The notes beneath the pieces were generated by a model. That model saw only the letters and a program-made list of their open reading frames with translations. It ran no database searches and was not told the origin of the DNA. 64,000 bases of DNA from Hoeflea sp. (lineage in GTDB: Bacteria; Pseudomonadota; Alphaproteobacteria; Rhizobiales; Rhizobiaceae), in contig NZ_NVXQ01000001.1 of the NCBI RefSeq assembly GCF_002733955.1, forward strand, positions 434,001 through 498,000, written 5' to 3'. The position numbers and the translations under genes are program-made. Below are positions 46,819-55,772 of this stretch, in pieces (the first letter of the stretch is position 1; each line of letters begins with the position of its first letter).

Positions 46819-47382
46819 GAGGTTATCCATCGCCGGGGTGAAAATGCCGCCCATTCCTACACGGGCGGGCAGCATTTTCACAGCCATCATGGCTTCAGGT
46901 TTCGGATCTTGCCCGACCCTGCCCCGGAACTTGCAACGGTCTCGACTGCGACAGGCAATAGGCCCGTATGGCCACCTGCAGAAGACCGTTATTACCTTGC
47001 GGAGAGCCACGCGGTGTGCCGCGGCTCTTCACATCCTTGCAAACAGGCCCTGACAGTTCGGTTCAAGCGCTACCTGATGTCGTGGCGATAGCGGCATCGA
47101 TCAGTGCCATATTGCGGTCAAACGAGAGATCGGCCGTGCGGGCTGTAATTGCCAAGGACCGAAGGAAGGGTGAAACATCACACCCGGAAACACGTCCACA
47201 GCTAACCAAATCAGCACCCAAACTTCTCTAGCAACAGACACAAAAATACTCGCAAATCGCGACAGCTGCAGCCAGGCCTCCCGAGAATTACGGGTGGCAC
47301 AGCGGGGCGGCTTTGGCTAAGGGTGCGGGCAGAGCCTGCGCTGAAGAGATTCGCAAAGCCTAATCAACACCATACGCGTTCG
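46819..47382. other. Intergenic region between spermidine synthase-like and AraC genes
   Basis: 564 bases between divergent genes. A hairpin-like agagcc...ggctct with inner gcgg/ccgc lies around 47000-47030. AT-richer sequence follows at 47200-47260. No convincing gene was seen. Part of the right side could be the start of the AraC gene if GTG 47323 is used. Confidence 0.45.
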
Positions 47383-48348
47383 ATGATACATATTCTGAAG
47401 ACCATCGTCAGGGTTCTCGACCTCAACGAGCAGGATCTGCTTGACGCGGCAGGCCTGCCCCGTGACTTCATGCAGCGCAGCAACCAGGACGTGACACCAG
47501 ACCAGATTCTGGCCACAGACATCGCCATCGAAAAGATCAGCGGGCGGGACGATCTCGCGCACTATCTGGCCATGTTCAGGGCCCGCACTCCGCGCCCGCA
47601 CTCCACGCTCGCGTTTTCGCAATGCGCAACCGTGGAAGCCGGCATTGAAAAGCTTGCGATGGGCCGGTCAGCGGACGATTACACGACCATAACCGTGTCC
47701 CGGCGCGATGATTGCGTCCGGGTTGCGCTGAAGCCGCGGTCGGAGGACGTGGTGCTGGTACACTGGGTGCTGCTTTGCGAAATTCTCTACATCGTCGAGC
47801 TGTGCCGCACCTATACCGCCCGCACCATCGTGCCGCGCGCGGTCGGCATTGCGGGCGCCGATCGCGTCCGGCCTGATGACATCGCCTTTCTGGGCGTGGC
47901 ACCACGCGAAGCCGAGCACGCTTTCATAGACTTCGATCTCCAGGATGCAGACCAGCGGCTTCTCACCGCCCTGAGCCCGTCTGCTGCCACGGCCGGTTCA
48001 CAGACGCCCGACCAAGCAGCGTTGCCGAAGCCGGGCCGGGCAAGCAGAGCGGTGAGCGACGCACTGCAGCAGATCCTGCCGTCGGGACGCTTTTCCATCG
48101 AGGATGTCGGCCAGCGCCTGAACCTCAATGTCCGCAAGCTGCAACGGCAGCTCAAGGCCGAGGACAGCAATTTCCGTTCAGTCCTCGACGAGACCCGGAA
48201 GATGCTCGCGGTCCGTTACCTGCAGGACGAACAACGCCCGGTGGCTGAAGTTGCGCATCTGCTGGGTTACCGCGACCAGAACTCGTTTTACCGGGCGTTC
48301 AAGAGCTGGACCGGAACGACAACGAAGAGCTTGCGCGAGCTGGGCTGA
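47383..48348 (+). CDS. AraC family regulator (Arabinose_bd type)
   Basis: About 321 residues. The N-terminal region resembles the Arabinose_bd sensor of OruR/ArgR-like regulators (DLLDAAGLPRDFMQRSNQDVTPDQILA...TVEAGIEKLA). The C-terminal AraC motif is FSIEDVGQRLNLNVRKLQRQLKAEDSNFRSVLDETRK and PVAEVAHLLGYRDQNSFYRAFKSWTGTTTKSLRE. The start is uncertain: ATG 47383 lacks a clear ribosome site; GTG 47323 is possible. No target gene is obvious; the next genes face an HxlR regulator. Confidence 0.87.
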   Translation: MIHILKTIVRVLDLNEQDLLDAAGLPRDFMQRSNQDVTPDQILATDIAIEKISGRDDLAHYLAMFRARTPRPHSTLAFSQCATVEAGIEKLAMGRSADDYTTITVSRRDDCVRVALKPRSEDVVLVHWVLLCEILYIVELCRTYTARTIVPRAVGIAGADRVRPDDIAFLGVAPREAEHAFIDFDLQDADQRLLTALSPSAATAGSQTPDQAALPKPGRASRAVSDALQQILPSGRFSIEDVGQRLNLNVRKLQRQLKAEDSNFRSVLDETRKMLAVRYLQDEQRPVAEVAHLLGYRDQNSFYRAFKSWTGTTTKSLRELG

Positions 48349-48406
48349 AACCGATCCCCTGCCCGGCACGAAAAGCATGAGAGCTCGCAGAAACCGGCCA
48401 GAGGGA

Positions 48407-48781
48407 TCAGTCTTCAGCGGCACGATTGTCGAAATTGCGCCGCGCCGCCTCGACGTCGGGCATCTTTTTCATGGTCCAGGCATAGAGCGCCCTGAACGGC
48501 GGTTGCAGCGTGCGCCCGAGCGGGGTGATCTCGTATTCGACGCCGACGGGCGACGCCGGGATAACGCGCCTCTCCACCAGACCGTTGCGCTCCAGCCGCC
48601 TAAGACAGTCGGTCAGCGCCTTCTGGGTGATGCCTTCAAGATGCCGCTTGATGGCGTTGAAGCGCATCGGACCTGAATCAAGCACGGTCAGCACCATCAT
48701 CGACCATTTGCCGGCGATCTGGTCGAACAGCTCCCGGCTTGGGCAGGTTGCCGAAAAGCTCTGGCAGGTGGCTTTGTCCAT
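48407..48781 (-). CDS. HxlR family regulator of the divergent OYE gene
   Basis: A 124-residue winged-helix regulator with the HxlR signature FSATCPSRELFDQIAGKWSMMVLTVLDSGPMRFNAIKRHLEGITQKALTDCLRRLERNGLVER. Cys residues at the N-terminus may sense electrophiles. ATG 48781 follows AAGGAAACC. Divergent from an ene-reductase gene, with a palindrome and repeated half-sites between them. Confidence 0.9.
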   Translation of the reverse strand: MDKATCQSFSATCPSRELFDQIAGKWSMMVLTVLDSGPMRFNAIKRHLEGITQKALTDCLRRLERNGLVERRVIPASPVGVEYEITPLGRTLQPPFRALYAWTMKKMPDVEAARRNFDNRAAED

Positions 48782-48796
48782 GTTGGTTTCCTTGCG

Positions 48797-48853
48797 TATA
48801 CCTAGGCACTTCCAGGTGCGTTCTTGATCCTCGGTATATATTATATACCTAGG
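48797..48853. promoter_or_regulatory. HxlR/OYE operator: palindrome and repeated half-sites
   Basis: ggtatata-t-tatatacc (48833-48849) is a perfect 17-bp dyad. The string tatacctagg occurs at 48797-48806 and again at 48844-48853. The dyad overlaps -10-like sequence, so HxlR binding would control both directions. Confidence 0.6.
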
Positions 48854-48882
48854 GTGTCCGTTAGAAAAGGACACCCTTGCTC

Positions 48883-50004
<1,122 letters not shown>

Positions 50005-50012
50005 ACCAGTAC

Positions 50013-50046
50013 TGCCGCCGGGCGTTGCGTCCGGCGGCATTTTTTT
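50013..50046 (+). terminator. Rho-independent terminator of the OYE gene
   Basis: tgccgccgg (50013-50021) and ccggcggca (50031-50039) with a nine-base loop and seven T. It also separates the convergent ABC operon. Confidence 0.88.
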
Positions 50047-50050
50047 GTGA

Positions 50051-50809
50051 TCAGGCGGTGCGGTCGGCCCAGCCGGCGAAGATCTTCTCCAGCGCCACCA
50101 CGACGTAGTAAAGCACAATGCCGAGGAAGGCCAAGGCGATCAGCACGGCGAACATCAGCGGGTAGTCCGAATTGGTCTTGCCGCTGTCAAACAGCGCGCC
50201 AAGGCCGCGACCATGGGGCGAGACGATCTCCATCAGATTGGTGCCGATGAAGGCCAGCGTAACCGCCACCTTCAGCGCGCCGAAGAATTCGGGCAAGGTC
50301 TTGGGCAGCGCGATCTTCCAGAAGATCGTCGCCTGCGATGCGCCGAGTGACCGGAGGATATCGCGGTATTCCGGCTCCAGCGTCGACAGCCCGATCGAGA
50401 CGGAGACGGCGATCGGGAAGAAGCTGATCATGAAGGCGATGAGCACGGTGTTGAAATCATGCGCGCCGACAAACATCAGCGCCACGATCGGCACCACGGT
50501 GGCCTTTGGCACCGCATTGAATCCGACCAGCAGCGGATAGAGCGCATCGCGCATCACCCGCGAAAAGCCCATGATCATGCCAAGCGCGATCCCGAAAATG
50601 ACAGCCAGCAAAAGGCCCACAACCGTGCGCCAGAGGGTCTGCCACCCCATGATCAGGAACAGCTCCCAGTATTTCTCATAGGCCGGGATCAGGTCGCTCG
50701 GCGACGCCATCTTGTAGTTGGGCCAGCCCATGACCCAGACCAGCGCTTCCCACAGCGCCAGAAACACGATCACCGCGAGCACCGGCACATAGATCTGACG
50801 CGCCTTCAT
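50051..50809 (-). CDS. ABC transporter permease, NitT/TauT type
   Basis: A 252-residue permease with six helices and the EAA loop DILRSLGASQATIFWKIALPKTLPEFFGALKVAVTLAFIGTNLMEI. Typical of SsuC/TauC/ThiX-like uptake systems. Its start overlaps the ATP-binding gene stop by four bases. The terminator of the convergent OYE gene lies right at its stop codon. Confidence 0.9.
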   Translation of the reverse strand: MKARQIYVPVLAVIVFLALWEALVWVMGWPNYKMASPSDLIPAYEKYWELFLIMGWQTLWRTVVGLLLAVIFGIALGMIMGFSRVMRDALYPLLVGFNAVPKATVVPIVALMFVGAHDFNTVLIAFMISFFPIAVSVSIGLSTLEPEYRDILRSLGASQATIFWKIALPKTLPEFFGALKVAVTLAFIGTNLMEIVSPHGRGLGALFDSGKTNSDYPLMFAVLIALAFLGIVLYYVVVALEKIFAGWADRTA

Positions 50810-51606
50810 GCGGCAGCTCCTGCCGGCACCCGGCCCTGGGCGATCTCGATCTGGTGGCGCAAGGTGTTGAGCATGGCCGCAGCCTCGGGCGTATAGAGAT
50901 GGTCGAGGGTACGGACACCCGTGTCGGGGATATCCAGAACAAACTGAGTCTTTGCCGGCCGTCCGGAGAGGACCACCACCTGGTCGGCAAGAAAGATCGA
51001 CTCGCGCAGATCATGGGTGATGAGCACGCCGGTGAACGGCTCTTCGGCTTTCACCCGGTGCATGATCTGCCAGAGATCTTCGCGTGTGAAGGCATCAAGC
51101 GCGCCGAAGGGTTCATCAAGGATGAGCACTTCCGGCGAATGGATCAGCGCGCGGCACAGCGAGGCGCGCTGTTTCATGCCGCCCGAAAGCTCCGACGGGC
51201 GCTTGTTCTCGAACCCCTCGAGGCCGACAAGGGCGAGCAATCTGCGGGCGCGCTCTTCGCCCTCGGCTTTCGACAGTTTGGAAGGCACGATTTCGAGCGG
51301 CAGCAGCACATTTTGCAAAATGGTCCGCCACTCGAGCAGAACCGGGTTCTGAAAGGCCATGCCGACATTGGAGCGCGGCGCGGTAATCCGGGTGCCGTGC
51401 ACATTGACTTCGCCGTGATCGGGGATCAGAAGCCCCGCGACCAGCCGGGTAAGGGTCGACTTGCCGCAGCCCGACGGGCCGACGACGGCCACGAAACCGC
51501 CTTCCGGCACCGACAGTTCAAGACCGTCAAGCACCGGAAGAGGACCTGAAGCGGTGCGGTATGAATGCCGCACCGCCTTGATTTCAATCAGATTTTCCAA
51601 GCTCAA
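50806..51606 (-). CDS. ABC transporter ATP-binding protein, NitT/TauT type
   Basis: A 266-residue ATPase. Walker A is VVGPSGCGKSTLTRLVAG, Q loop VGMAFQNPVLLEWRTI, signature LSGGMKQRASLCRALIHSPEVLILDEPFGALD, and switch His in GVLITHDLRES. Overlaps both neighbours by four bases, so all three genes form one operon. Confidence 0.94.
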   Translation of the reverse strand: MSLENLIEIKAVRHSYRTASGPLPVLDGLELSVPEGGFVAVVGPSGCGKSTLTRLVAGLLIPDHGEVNVHGTRITAPRSNVGMAFQNPVLLEWRTILQNVLLPLEIVPSKLSKAEGEERARRLLALVGLEGFENKRPSELSGGMKQRASLCRALIHSPEVLILDEPFGALDAFTREDLWQIMHRVKAEEPFTGVLITHDLRESIFLADQVVVLSGRPAKTQFVLDIPDTGVRTLDHLYTPEAAAMLNTLRHQIEIAQGRVPAGAAA

Positions 51607-52604
51607 TCCGTCAGCTTGAAGCCGCCGGCAGGCAGGTAGGCATCGGTGAAGTACAGCGCCGCATCCGGGGTTGTGGTGAAGCTGTAGGTGGTTGCGATCT
51701 GCTCGAGAGATTCGGCCATGCGGTCGCTGTCGATGACGCCGAAGCCGTTTGCCTTGACCGCGTCGGTCAGCACGTTGGCCTCGAGTGCCAGTTCCAGACG
51801 GCGCTGTTCCAGTGCCGCATCGGCTGCCGGGTTGCGCTCGATCAACATAGGAATGACCGCTGCCGGGTCGGCCACGGCGGCCTTCCAGCCCTCGGCGGTT
51901 GCCGCCAGAAAGTCCTTGACGGCGTCGGGGTTCTTCTCGGCGAAATCGGTGTTGATGATGATGACGTTGCCGTAGAGCTTGAGCCCATGATCGGCCATCA
52001 GCAGCGTGACCAGATCATCCTCGGGCACACCAAGACGCGCGGCGTTCAGGTAGGATGTGAAGGAGAAGCCGGTGATCGAGGCGACATTGCCCTCGGCCAG
52101 CATCGGCTCGCGGGTGGGGAAGCCGACGGGCTCGACGGTGATCTTGTCCATGTCGAGACCGTTTTCCGCGGCAAAGATCGGGAACTGCGCCCAGGCGCCA
52201 TCCGGTGGCGGCGCGCCGAGCACCTTGCCTTCAAGGCTCTTCGGATCGGAGATCCCCAGCGACTTGCGGCCAATCACCGCGAAGGGCGGCTTGTCATAGA
52301 GCATCATGGCCGCGATCACCGGCGCATCCGGGTTCTGGTCGAGAAACTTGATCAGGCTGTTGATGTCGGCGGAGCCAACCGGAAACGCACCGGTCGCCAC
52401 CTTCGGAATGGCATCCAGCGAACCATTGCCGGCCTCGACAGACACGGTCAGGCCCTTGTCGGCGTAGTAGCCATTGTCAATGGCGGCAAAGAAGGGCGCA
52501 GCCGGGCCTTCGAATTTCCAGTCAAGGGCGAATGGCATGTCGGTTTCTGCGTGGGCAGCGGTTGCGCCGAGCAGCGCGACGGCCAGCATAGTACGAAGGA
52601 ACAT
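51603..52604 (-). CDS. ABC transporter substrate-binding protein (NMT1/THI5-like)
   Basis: A 333-residue periplasmic protein with a signal peptide (LRTMLAVALLGATAAHA). The NMT1/THI5-like pattern is FALDWKFEGPAAPFFAAIDNGYYADKGLTVSVEAGNGSLDAIPKVATGAFPVGSADINSLIKF. Relatives bind sulfonates, nitrate, riboflavin or pyrimidine precursors; the ligand is unknown here. GGAAAA lies upstream of the ATG. A dyad at 52709-52729 may regulate the operon. Confidence 0.9.
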   Translation of the reverse strand: MFLRTMLAVALLGATAAHAETDMPFALDWKFEGPAAPFFAAIDNGYYADKGLTVSVEAGNGSLDAIPKVATGAFPVGSADINSLIKFLDQNPDAPVIAAMMLYDKPPFAVIGRKSLGISDPKSLEGKVLGAPPPDGAWAQFPIFAAENGLDMDKITVEPVGFPTREPMLAEGNVASITGFSFTSYLNAARLGVPEDDLVTLLMADHGLKLYGNVIIINTDFAEKNPDAVKDFLAATAEGWKAAVADPAAVIPMLIERNPAADAALEQRRLELALEANVLTDAVKANGFGVIDSDRMAESLEQIATTYSFTTTPDAALYFTDAYLPAGGFKLTD

Positions 52605-52708
52605 GGATGATTTTCCCGTCAGCTTGAGGGTCGAATGATGAATACCGGAGCGACCATAGGTTTGGCCTCAAAGCGGAGTCAATAGACGGGCAGATATCAA
52701 TCGCAAAA

Positions 52709-52729
52709 AATTTGTGCAGTGTGCAAATT
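52709..52729. promoter_or_regulatory. Dyad upstream of the ABC operon
   Basis: aatttg (52709-52714) and caaatt (52724-52729) with an inner partly symmetric tgcagtgtg, about 105 bases upstream of the binding-protein ATG. Candidate operator; the regulator is not encoded nearby. Confidence 0.4.
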
Positions 52730-52866
52730 GCAGGCAATCAGCGCAAAAACCGTGCAATCAGACTGGCTTTGAACCAGGCGGCGCAAAGATTGCGCCGCGA
52801 AATACGGCCAGTGGAGCATGACACAAGGGAATGCCGAACCTGTCCGGCAAGCCGCTTGAAGCAAGC

Positions 52867-53994
52867 CTATCTGACAATGACCAGCCGCTCGGCGGCGCGG
52901 GTGATCGCGGTGTAGAGCCAGCGCTCGCGAGTTTCGCGAAAGGCGTAGCTTTCGTCGAAAAGAACGACCGAATTCCACTGCGAGCCTTGCGCCTTGTGCA
53001 CGGTGAGCGCGTAGCCGTAATCGAAATCGTCGTAGCGTTTTTTTGTCTGCCAGGGGACTTCGAGATCGGGGTCGTCAAACACGCTCTTGAGCAGCTTGAT
53101 CTTGGCGGAGCCGCGATCCATGTCGTCGTCTTCGGGCCGGACCAGCAGGTTGATGCCGGGCTTGACGGTTTCCTTGGACGAGGTCATCACCTGCCAGAGC
53201 GAGCCGTTGAGCAGCGCCTTCGAGGGATCGTTCCTGAGGCACACCAGCTTGTCGCCGGCCTGCGGGAAGGCCTGGGTAAAGCCCTTGAGTTCACGCAGGC
53301 GCTGGTTGTAGCGGCGGCGGGTGCGGTTGGTGCCGACCAGTACCTGATCGGCCTCGAGCACCATGTCGCGGTCGACCTCGTTCTTGCCGATCACCTGGGC
53401 AGCACCATAGTCGCCATGCATGATCTCGTTACCTTCGCGCACCTGCATGGCCAGATCGATGATCGGGTTGTCGCGGGCCTGGCGGTGGATCTCGGTGAGC
53501 AGGATATCGGGCTCCTGCTCGGTGAAGAACCCGCCCCCGGAAATCGGCGGCAGCTGGCCCGGATCGCCGAGCACCAGAATCGGCGTGCCGAAGCTCATCA
53601 GGTCGCGACCCAGCGCCTCGTCGACCATCGAGCATTCGTCGATGACGATCAGGGCGGCCTGCGCCAGCGGGCTCTGCCGATTGATCGAGAACAGGGGCGA
53701 GACAGTGGTCTTGCCGGTCTCCTCGTCGGAGACCTCTTCCTCGCCCTTGGGCCGGTAGATCAGCGAGTGAATGGTGCGGGCGTTCTTGGCGCCGCGGGCG
53801 CGCAGCACCTGGGCGGCCTTGCCGGTGAAGGCAGCAAACAGCACTTCGCCATCGACATGTTCGGCGAAATACCTGGCCAGCGTGGTCTTGCCGGTGCCGG
53901 CATAGCCGAACAGCCGGAAGACCGGCGTGCGGCCATCCTTGAGCCAACGCGAGACGGCCTTGAGCGCCTCATCCTGTTGCGGTGAAAATTCCAT
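52867..53994 (-). CDS. Stand-alone RecD/Dda-like DNA helicase
   Basis: A 375-residue superfamily 1B helicase, much shorter than RecD2. Motif I is LFGYAGTGKTTLARYF, motif II LIVIDECSMVDEALG, motif III LVLGDPGQLPPISGGGFF, then LTEIHRQARDNPII, and motif V/VI YALTVHKAQGSQWNSVVLFDES and LYTAITRAAERLVIVR (UvrD_C_2). It likely unwinds DNA 5' to 3' in repair. It has its own promoter region to the right, next to a repeat mosaic. Confidence 0.9.
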   Translation of the reverse strand: MEFSPQQDEALKAVSRWLKDGRTPVFRLFGYAGTGKTTLARYFAEHVDGEVLFAAFTGKAAQVLRARGAKNARTIHSLIYRPKGEEEVSDEETGKTTVSPLFSINRQSPLAQAALIVIDECSMVDEALGRDLMSFGTPILVLGDPGQLPPISGGGFFTEQEPDILLTEIHRQARDNPIIDLAMQVREGNEIMHGDYGAAQVIGKNEVDRDMVLEADQVLVGTNRTRRRYNQRLRELKGFTQAFPQAGDKLVCLRNDPSKALLNGSLWQVMTSSKETVKPGINLLVRPEDDDMDRGSAKIKLLKSVFDDPDLEVPWQTKKRYDDFDYGYALTVHKAQGSQWNSVVLFDESYAFRETRERWLYTAITRAAERLVIVR

Positions 53995-54052
53995 GATCCC
54001 TCATGGCAGATTCGGCAGGCGGGCGCGAGCCCGGGAAACGCTCACTCATCGC

Positions 54053-54225
54053 GGGGACAGTTTACTTTTCAATCGCCACAGCTACAGCGCCGCGCATCCA
54101 ATTGGATGCGCAAAGGTCGCTGTAACACTTTGAAATGATGCATGTACGTTATCGTTCAAATGAATCCATTTGAACGCGACATGCATTTAGTCCCGGAGTG
54201 CTCGGCCAAAAAGTAAACTGTCCCC
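54053..54225. repeat. Composite inverted repeat enclosing a RIME-like element
   Basis: Left arm ggggacagtttactttt (54053-54069) and its exact reverse complement at 54209-54225, 17 bp each, flank about 139 bases that include the RIME-like element. The same arm sequence recurs in a compact hairpin at 55318-55366, so it is a dispersed repeat family. No protein is encoded. Confidence 0.85.
54079..54190. repeat. RIME-like double-palindrome element
   Basis: Two large palindromes in about 110 bp. The first is centred on a perfect 20-bp dyad (54092-54111, gcgcatcca/tggatgcgc) with outer acagcg/cgctgt. The second has gttcaaatg/catttgaac (54154-54175) with outer tgcatgt/acatgca (54139-54145 and 54179-54185). 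Length and shape match the Rhizobium-specific intergenic mosaic element RIME1 as I remember it. Confidence 0.65.
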
Positions 54226-54235
54226 AACCTAGCTG

Positions 54236-54625
54236 CTATAGGATCGAGGCCAGGTCGTGCTTGCCGAGCGTTTGCAGAAAGGCTGATTTGGCCTGGCCCA
54301 GCACGCCCTTGAGCCCGCAGCGGGGAAAAAACACGCAATCATCACCGCCAAAGCAGCCGGCGATGTTGAAATCGGGCTCCATGTGCTCGGCCACCGCCTT
54401 GAGATTGATCTCGTCCGGCGGCATGGCCAGCCGCAAGCCGCCATTGCGGCCGCGCACCGCAATGACAAAGCCGCCGGCGGTGAGGTTTTGCGCGACCTTC
54501 ATCAAATGATGTTTCGACACACCGAATTCGCGGGCCAGATCATCGACCGACTTGACCATAGCGGGTGCACGGCCCAGCGCCATGAGAACGCGGAAGGCGT
54601 AGTCGGTGTGAAGGGTCAGGCGCAT
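54236..54625 (-). CDS. nsrR: Rrf2 family NO-responsive regulator (NsrR-like)
   Basis: A 129-residue winged-helix regulator: MRLTLHTDYAFRVLMALGRAP, DDLAREFGVSKHHLMKVAQNLTAGGFVIAVRGRNGGLRLA, and the three-Cys Fe-S cluster motif CFGGDDCVFFPRCGLKG. This is the NsrR pattern; NO damages the cluster and relieves repression. ATG 54625 follows GAGG. Divergent from a small membrane protein and a truncated hemoglobin, consistent with an NO-detoxification role. Confidence 0.88.
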   Translation of the reverse strand: MRLTLHTDYAFRVLMALGRAPAMVKSVDDLAREFGVSKHHLMKVAQNLTAGGFVIAVRGRNGGLRLAMPPDEINLKAVAEHMEPDFNIAGCFGGDDCVFFPRCGLKGVLGQAKSAFLQTLGKHDLASIL

Positions 54626-54635
54626 CGTCAACCTC

Positions 54636-54697
54636 AATAGTGGTATTTCATATGTTGCTTTTTATCGCGCAAGTGAATAGTGGTAAATCGAATACCA
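54636..54697. promoter_or_regulatory. Candidate NsrR sites between divergent genes
   Basis: Direct repeats aatagtggta at 54636-54645 and 54676-54685, exactly 40 bp apart, and a dyad tggta-N7-tacca at 54681-54697. They lie between nsrR and the membrane protein gene. Confidence 0.5.
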
Positions 54698-54711
54698 GAA
54701 AAGAGGACGAG

Positions 54712-54870
54712 ATGAAAACATTGCTTTGGCTTTTTCTGCTTCCCGGCGATCTGGTCCGACGCCAGCTCGGCATCACCGTCGAACAGGATGGCGGCTTGAT
54801 CCGCTCCTTCATCAACATGTGTTTCTGGGGAGCGATCACGCTGCTGATCGGCTTGAAATATTATGGCTGA
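54712..54870 (+). CDS. 52-residue membrane protein in NO module
   Basis: Starts MKTLLWLFLLPGDLVRRQLG, then TVEQDGGLIRSFINMCFWGAITLLIGLKYYG. One or two membrane helices. ATG 54712 follows GAGGA. It overlaps the hemoglobin gene by eight bases, indicating co-translation. No family recognised; the context suggests a role in NO or oxygen handling at the membrane. Confidence 0.7.
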   Translation: MKTLLWLFLLPGDLVRRQLGITVEQDGGLIRSFINMCFWGAITLLIGLKYYG

Positions 54871-55312
54871 CAGGCCCGATCCGATCGTCATTTCCGCGCG
54901 GCCGGCGCCGCCGCGGGTGCCCGCCGTCGAGATCTCGCCGGACGAGATCGCCGCGCTGGTTGACCGGTTTTACGGCGCGATCCGCGAGCATGAGCGGCTC
55001 GGCCCGCTGTTCGAGGACAGGCTGGCCGGCAAGTGGGATCTGCATCTGGAACGAATGAACCAGTTCTGGCGCTCGGTGCTGTTGCATTCGGGCGAGTATT
55101 CCGGGCAGCCGGTGGTCAAGCACAATGGTCTGCCGGATCTTCGCCAAGATGATTTCCGGCTGTGGCTGGAGCTGTTCGAACAGACCACGGCAGAGCTGTT
55201 TGAACCCGGCACGGCAGCCCCGATTCTGGTCATCGCCCGGCGCATCGCCCGCAGCCTGTGGCTGGCGCGCTTCGGCACGCCGTTCAACAAGGCGCCGGAC
55301 TGGCTGGGCTGA
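54863..55312 (+). CDS. Group III truncated hemoglobin
   Basis: A 149-residue heme protein: ISPDEIAALVDRFYGAIREHERLGPLFEDRLAGKWDLHLERMNQFWRSVLLHSGEYSGQPVVKHNGLPDLRQDDFRLWLELFEQT matches group III (TrHbP). Such proteins bind oxygen or NO and are linked to NO or peroxide stress. The N-terminus carries about 20 extra Pro/Arg-rich residues. It lies under probable NsrR control. Confidence 0.9.
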   Translation: MADRPDPIVISARPAPPRVPAVEISPDEIAALVDRFYGAIREHERLGPLFEDRLAGKWDLHLERMNQFWRSVLLHSGEYSGQPVVKHNGLPDLRQDDFRLWLELFEQTTAELFEPGTAAPILVIARRIARSLWLARFGTPFNKAPDWLG

Positions 55313-55317
55313 GAAGG

Positions 55318-55366
55318 TCGGGGACAGTTTACTTTTGGGGTTTGCCCAAAAGTAAACTGTCCCCGA
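55318..55366. repeat. Compact hairpin of the ggggacag repeat family
   Basis: 22-bp perfect arms (55318-55339 and 55345-55366) with a five-base loop gtttg. The core ggggacagtttactttt equals the arms at 54053-54225. It lies between convergent genes and may also terminate both transcripts. Confidence 0.88.
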
Positions 55367-55376
55367 TTTTCCGATT

Positions 55377-55772
55377 TCACGCCCTCTCGGGATCGTTTTC
55401 CAGCGTGATCGGCTGGCCGTGCGGGGTGGCGTGGGCGGCGCGTTGCCAGGCGCTTGAGACCGCATCGACGGTCTCGGGACCGGCCACGCCCTTTTGAGCC
55501 AGCAGCGCTTCGATTGCTGCGAGCCAGTGCTGGTAATAATCGCTGCCATCCTGCGCGGCACCGGGCCTGGCCACCTGGCGGGACAGTTCCGCCGCCCATT
55601 CGCTCCAGGTGAAGACACCGCGCTGATGCAGCGCCACGGCAAGTGCGAAGGCCTGGGCCTGCCAGGGTTCGGCGAAGGCCGGTGCGTCGGGATCCGAACC
55701 GTCAGGCAGACGGAACGGGGCGTTGGCGGCGGCAGGATCTGGCGCGGGTGCGGTGGGATCAGGCCGGCTCAA
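55377..55772 (-). CDS. Nitrile hydratase activator (accessory) protein
   Basis: About 131 residues, matching the P14K-type accessory: LPDGSDPDAPAFAEPWQAQAFALAVALHQRGVFTWSEWAAELSRQV...YYQHWLAAIEALLAQKGV. It helps insert cobalt into the alpha subunit, probably by alpha-subunit exchange. TTG 55772 was chosen because GGGAGAG lies upstream; ATG 55790 is an alternative without a clear ribosome site. It overlaps the beta-subunit gene end. Confidence 0.85.
   Translation of the reverse strand: MSRPDPTAPAPDPAAANAPFRLPDGSDPDAPAFAEPWQAQAFALAVALHQRGVFTWSEWAAELSRQVARPGAAQDGSDYYQHWLAAIEALLAQKGVAGPETVDAVSSAWQRAAHATPHGQPITLENDPERA

Noticed and set aside
47000-47030. Hairpin agagcc...ggctct as a small RNA or terminator
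   Set aside because: The stem is interrupted, there is no T run, and no promoter was seen; kept only as a note in the intergenic entry.
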